Below are positions 13,175 to 15,401 of a DNA stretch of 15,401 nucleotides, piece by piece. How positions within the stretch are numbered: position 1 is the first letter of the stretch; every line of letters begins with the position of its first letter. The translations under genes were made by a program, and so were the position numbers. Origin of the DNA: Pseudomonadota bacterium (GTDB lineage: Bacteria > Pseudomonadota > Gammaproteobacteria > Halothiobacillales > Halothiobacillaceae); NCBI GenBank assembly GCA_021795795.1, contig JAJYPA010000152.1, positions 1 through 15,401 of the forward strand, read 5' to 3'. The notes under the pieces are model-generated. The model had not been told where the DNA came from. It saw nothing but the letters and a program-made list of their open reading frames with translations, and did not search any database.

Positions 13175-14426
13175 AGTCGCCCTCCTCGTCCTCGCTCGTC
13201 GCCTCGTTCCTCACTCCCCTCATGCCTAAAGGCAAATGAGGAGAGTGAGGAGCAACAACAGAGCTTTCCTCGTTTTCCTCAAATGAGGAATGTGAGGAAT
13301 CGGACAGAGAGACAAAAATCCCGTCTATGGTGATTAATCGTCTGTCCTCGAGAGCAGCTATCCAGCGCGAGAAGTTGTGAATGGCCAGCCCTTCCTCTTT
13401 GGCGGCCTTGCGCCACTCGGACAGTTCCACTTTGGCGGCTTTCGTGTCCCTGCCACCTTGTGCAAGGTTGCGCTCATGTTCGGCAATCAATCGCTTGAGA
13501 ATGGACAACGCCAGCCTTTGCTTGTCGCCCAATCCCTTTTCTGGCTTGGTGGATACCTGGGGCAAGTCGCAGGCCACTAATACCGCGCTTTCGGTGGGGG
13601 TGCCGTCCTCGTCCGCCCAAGCCTGGGGAAGCTCTACTGTGCGGAATTGGAAGGCTAGAGGCCGGGCAGTATCGCCCCCACGCTGCTTGGGGTTTATCAG
13701 GGCGATAACGCCACCCTCTCGCGGTTCCAGCACTGCCATGGTGTCGATTGCGCCCTTGAGTGAGGAATGGCCGCGTGGCTCACCTGGGGTGGTTTTACTG
13801 GGGTGGTGAATTACCAGGCACGTGCAGTGATATTTCTGCCGCAAGCTATCCAGCGCGGCGACAAATCCTCCCATGGCCTCGGCGCTGTTTTCGTCACCAG
13901 ATAGCCCACGCTGCAAAGTATCCACAATCACCAACCCGGGTGGTTCTGGCATCGCGTCGATTTCGGCTTGTATGAATGCCAGGGCGTCCTTGTCATTCAG
14001 CGCCACGCCCCCGCTGCTCAAGTGCAGAGGTGCCGCGCTCAAGTCGTCATACACAATGCCCCAAGCGCAGGCCCGGCGTACCATGGCGGCCTGTCCCTCA
14101 CCTGCCAAAAACAGCACGCGAGCTTGCTTGGTACGGATGCCGTGCCAAGGCTTGCCAAGCGCCACGCAGCAGGCCATATCCAGGGCAACAAACGATTTGC
14201 CTCGTCCCGGCTCTGCTATCAGCGCGGCAGTGGTGTTTCGTTCCAGCCAACCACGCACAAGCCAATCGATAGGGCGGGGGTGGGCCAGCAGTTCACCTAT
14301 CGCGGTAAACAATGGCGGGCGGGCTGCCTGCGGCTCCGGTATTTGAGCGCCGGCAGTAGGCGCGGCGGGGAGTTCCTTGTCGGAACCATAAGGGGGCACG
14401 GCGTCCCAATCTTTTGGATTAAGCAC
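13161..14426 (-). CDS. RepA-type hexameric replicative helicase (RecA-like, AAA_25)
   Basis: A 421-residue RecA-fold ATPase of the RSF1010 RepA class, which unwinds DNA ahead of element replication. Walker A is AEPGRGKS (71-78) with K77; the strand LFLAGEG (105-111) follows; Walker B is LVIVDT (D169); and VIHHPSK (205-211) holds the sensor histidines. Residues about 280-370 appear to form an additional helical, winged-helix-like domain (RLALSILKRLIAEHE, then FSRWIAALEDRRLITID). The first 40 residues are proline- and alanine-rich. Translation starts at a GTG (14426-14424) inside the primase stop (GTGCTTAA), so helicase output is coupled to primase translation. No ATG near the start gives a better model. 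Confidence 0.88.
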   Translation of the reverse strand: MLNPKDWDAVPPYGSDKELPAAPTAGAQIPEPQAARPPLFTAIGELLAHPRPIDWLVRGWLERNTTAALIAEPGRGKSFVALDMACCVALGKPWHGIRTKQARVLFLAGEGQAAMVRRACAWGIVYDDLSAAPLHLSSGGVALNDKDALAFIQAEIDAMPEPPGLVIVDTLQRGLSGDENSAEAMGGFVAALDSLRQKYHCTCLVIHHPSKTTPGEPRGHSSLKGAIDTMAVLEPREGGVIALINPKQRGGDTARPLAFQFRTVELPQAWADEDGTPTESAVLVACDLPQVSTKPEKGLGDKQRLALSILKRLIAEHERNLAQGGRDTKAAKVELSEWRKAAKEEGLAIHNFSRWIAALEDRRLITIDGIFVSLSDSSHSSFEENEESSVVAPHSPHLPLGMRGVRNEATSEDEEGDYEEF

Positions 14427-15306
14427 GTTCCACCCCCTGCCGCTTGGTGTTCAGCAAGTCCAGCCAATCGGTACAGCCTTCTGGAATCTCGGCAGGTGGT
14501 GGCAGGAGGTGAGCACGGGCCTTCTCCGCCGCTTCCTGCCCTTTTCGGCGGCCAACAGCATCAAAATCCGGGCAGATCACAAGATCCAACGCAGGCCATT
14601 TGGAGCGGGCTGTTAGAGCTACGCTGGCGAGGTTCCCCGCGTCAAGGCCAGCAATGCAGCACACTTCCGTGCGCACGATCTGCAAAGCACAGGCGGTGCC
14701 CCAGCCCTCACAAATCCAAAGCGGGCGACTGCCGTCCGGCCTTGCTGCCACTGGAATATAGCCACCGGCCTTTTTCATGCCCGCAATGAATCGCTTTGTG
14801 CCATCCGGTTGTATGTATTGCACTCCTCGCAGGTACCCGGCGAGGTCTACCACCGGCAAAACCAGAGAGACTCCACGTTGCCGCGCAATGCCCGGGGCAA
14901 GGTGTTTGCGTTGCAGGTAGGCATGGGCAGAGCTTGCAGGCTGGGCATGATTCCATACCCACGCGCCCCTCTGTGCGGCTTCTCTGTGCCGCGCCCGTTC
15001 CGCGGCCTCTCGCTCGGCCTGTTCGCGCTTAATACGGCGGCGCAGTGTATCCCGCTCGGCTGGACTGAGGCGTTCTGGGCGCTTGCTGCACCACTTCACT
15101 CGGCAACCAGTCCGCCAATCACCAGCAACACCAGCAGGTGGCGGGTCGAGGTGCAGGCGATACCAACCTGTCCGCTGTCCTGCCTTGTCAGTGGCGAGGC
15201 GGATCCGGTGCAGTTTCCCATCTGGAATAATGCGCTCGCCATTGGCAAGCTCGATGCCGCCTTCAGCCAGGGCCTGAGTAAATTGCTCGATGATGTCTGA
15301 GGCCAT
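14419..15306 (-). CDS. Toprim-domain primase of a plasmid or genomic island
   Basis: A 295-residue protein from ATG at 15306, four bases after the stop of the AlpA-like gene. An upstream in-frame ATG at 15387 would read through that gene in another frame. Residues 1-75 form a small N-terminal domain ending in WRTGCRVKWCSK. About 80-115 is a charged helix. The Toprim fold covers about 195-270: LWICEGWGTACAL with E200, GLDAGNL (220-225), and LVICPDFDAVGRRKG with D247 and D249, the acidic metal-binding residues. These enzymes lay down primers for the adjacent helicase. The first cysteine pair has no obvious mate, so the usual primase zinc finger seems absent. The stop overlaps the helicase start. 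Confidence 0.87.
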   Translation of the reverse strand: MASDIIEQFTQALAEGGIELANGERIIPDGKLHRIRLATDKAGQRTGWYRLHLDPPPAGVAGDWRTGCRVKWCSKRPERLSPAERDTLRRRIKREQAEREAAERARHREAAQRGAWVWNHAQPASSAHAYLQRKHLAPGIARQRGVSLVLPVVDLAGYLRGVQYIQPDGTKRFIAGMKKAGGYIPVAARPDGSRPLWICEGWGTACALQIVRTEVCCIAGLDAGNLASVALTARSKWPALDLVICPDFDAVGRRKGQEAAEKARAHLLPPPAEIPEGCTDWLDLLNTKRQGVERA

Positions 15307-15310
15307 TGGA

Positions 15311-15401
15311 TCAGCTGTCTGCGCCTTGTCGGCGCTTAGCAATCCAAGCGGCAAGATCTTCCACACGATAACGCACCAATCGGCCAACTTTTATGTAGGG
15401 C
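15311..15401 (-). CDS. AlpA/MerR-like HTH DNA-binding protein, partial (C-terminal 29-30 residues)
   Basis: From the window edge to a TGA at 15313-15311 the minus strand reads PYIKVGRLVRYRVEDLAAWI, then AKRRQGADS. This is the standard C-terminal half of the AlpA / excisionase HTH fold (typically P-x-x-K-x-G-R-x-V-R-Y, then D-x-x-W-I). Such proteins act as transcription regulators or recombination directionality factors of prophages and genomic islands, and in islands often head the primase-helicase operon as here. The N-terminal part is outside the window. Its stop is 4 bases upstream of the primase ATG, implying one transcript. It supports an integrative element, though no integrase is visible. 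Confidence 0.85.
   Translation of the reverse strand, partial: PYIKVGRLVRYRVEDLAAWIAKRRQGADS

Noticed and set aside
13968..14789. Rightward 273-codon open frame
   Set aside because: It is antisense to the helicase and primase genes, both of which have intact motifs.
1..15401. CRISPR arrays, tRNA or rRNA genes, complete insertion sequences, integrase
   Set aside because: I looked for regularly spaced repeats, cloverleaf-like segments, transposase motifs and tyrosine or serine recombinase motifs and saw none in the window.

Overview
The window looks like part of a proteobacterial mobile element: an integrative/conjugative element, genomic island or plasmid. It carries a mobilisation module, a replication module and accessory cargo between them. 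GC content is moderately high over most genes and drops visibly around 5.5-6.2 kb and 11.4-12.2 kb. The gene families fit Gammaproteobacteria, Betaproteobacteria or Acidithiobacillia. I favour an Acidithiobacillus-like host, but this is an impression from gene style and cannot be proven from the window.

Layout. (1) 1-96, minus: the first 32 codons of a HigB-type toxin, cut by the window edge. (2) 299-5369, plus: a MobF (TrwC/TraI-like) relaxase-helicase, a 390-base non-coding stretch with inverted repeats, then a three-gene operon (small protein, ParA-like ATPase, single-pass membrane protein). That operon has the order and size classes of traK-traL-traM (IncP) or stbABC (R388). A 20-base motif preceded by an inverted repeat occurs on both sides of the relaxase gene and is a candidate oriT or relaxosome-binding element. 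(3) 5370-5802: non-coding, AT-richer. (4) 5803-8250, minus: a tandem AAA+ ATPase followed by a small acidic protein. (5) 8341-10394, plus, divergent from (4): a WYL-domain regulator and an ADP-ribosylglycohydrolase joined by an ATGA overlap. A nested palindrome lies in the shared promoter region. (6) 10480-11945, plus: a PD-(D/E)XK nuclease and an unrecognised partner, again joined by ATGA. (7) 11946-12281: non-coding, with inverted repeats. (8) 12282-15401, minus: a tightly coupled replication operon read leftwards: AlpA-like DNA-binding protein (partial), Toprim primase, RepA-type hexameric helicase, TubC_N-like protein with a cysteine-rich tail, and an HTH protein.

The left and right modules would process, partition or mobilise, and replicate the element. 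The middle (5.8-11.9 kb) is cargo. The most interesting part is the divergent AAA+ ATPase / small acidic protein // WYL / ADP-ribosylglycohydrolase locus, which looks like a self-regulated system built around reversible ADP-ribosylation or an ADP-ribose-type signal. Beside it is a two-gene PD-(D/E)XK nuclease cassette. Both are plausible anti-phage or anti-plasmid defence systems, but that function is inferred from domain content, gene coupling and location on a mobile element.
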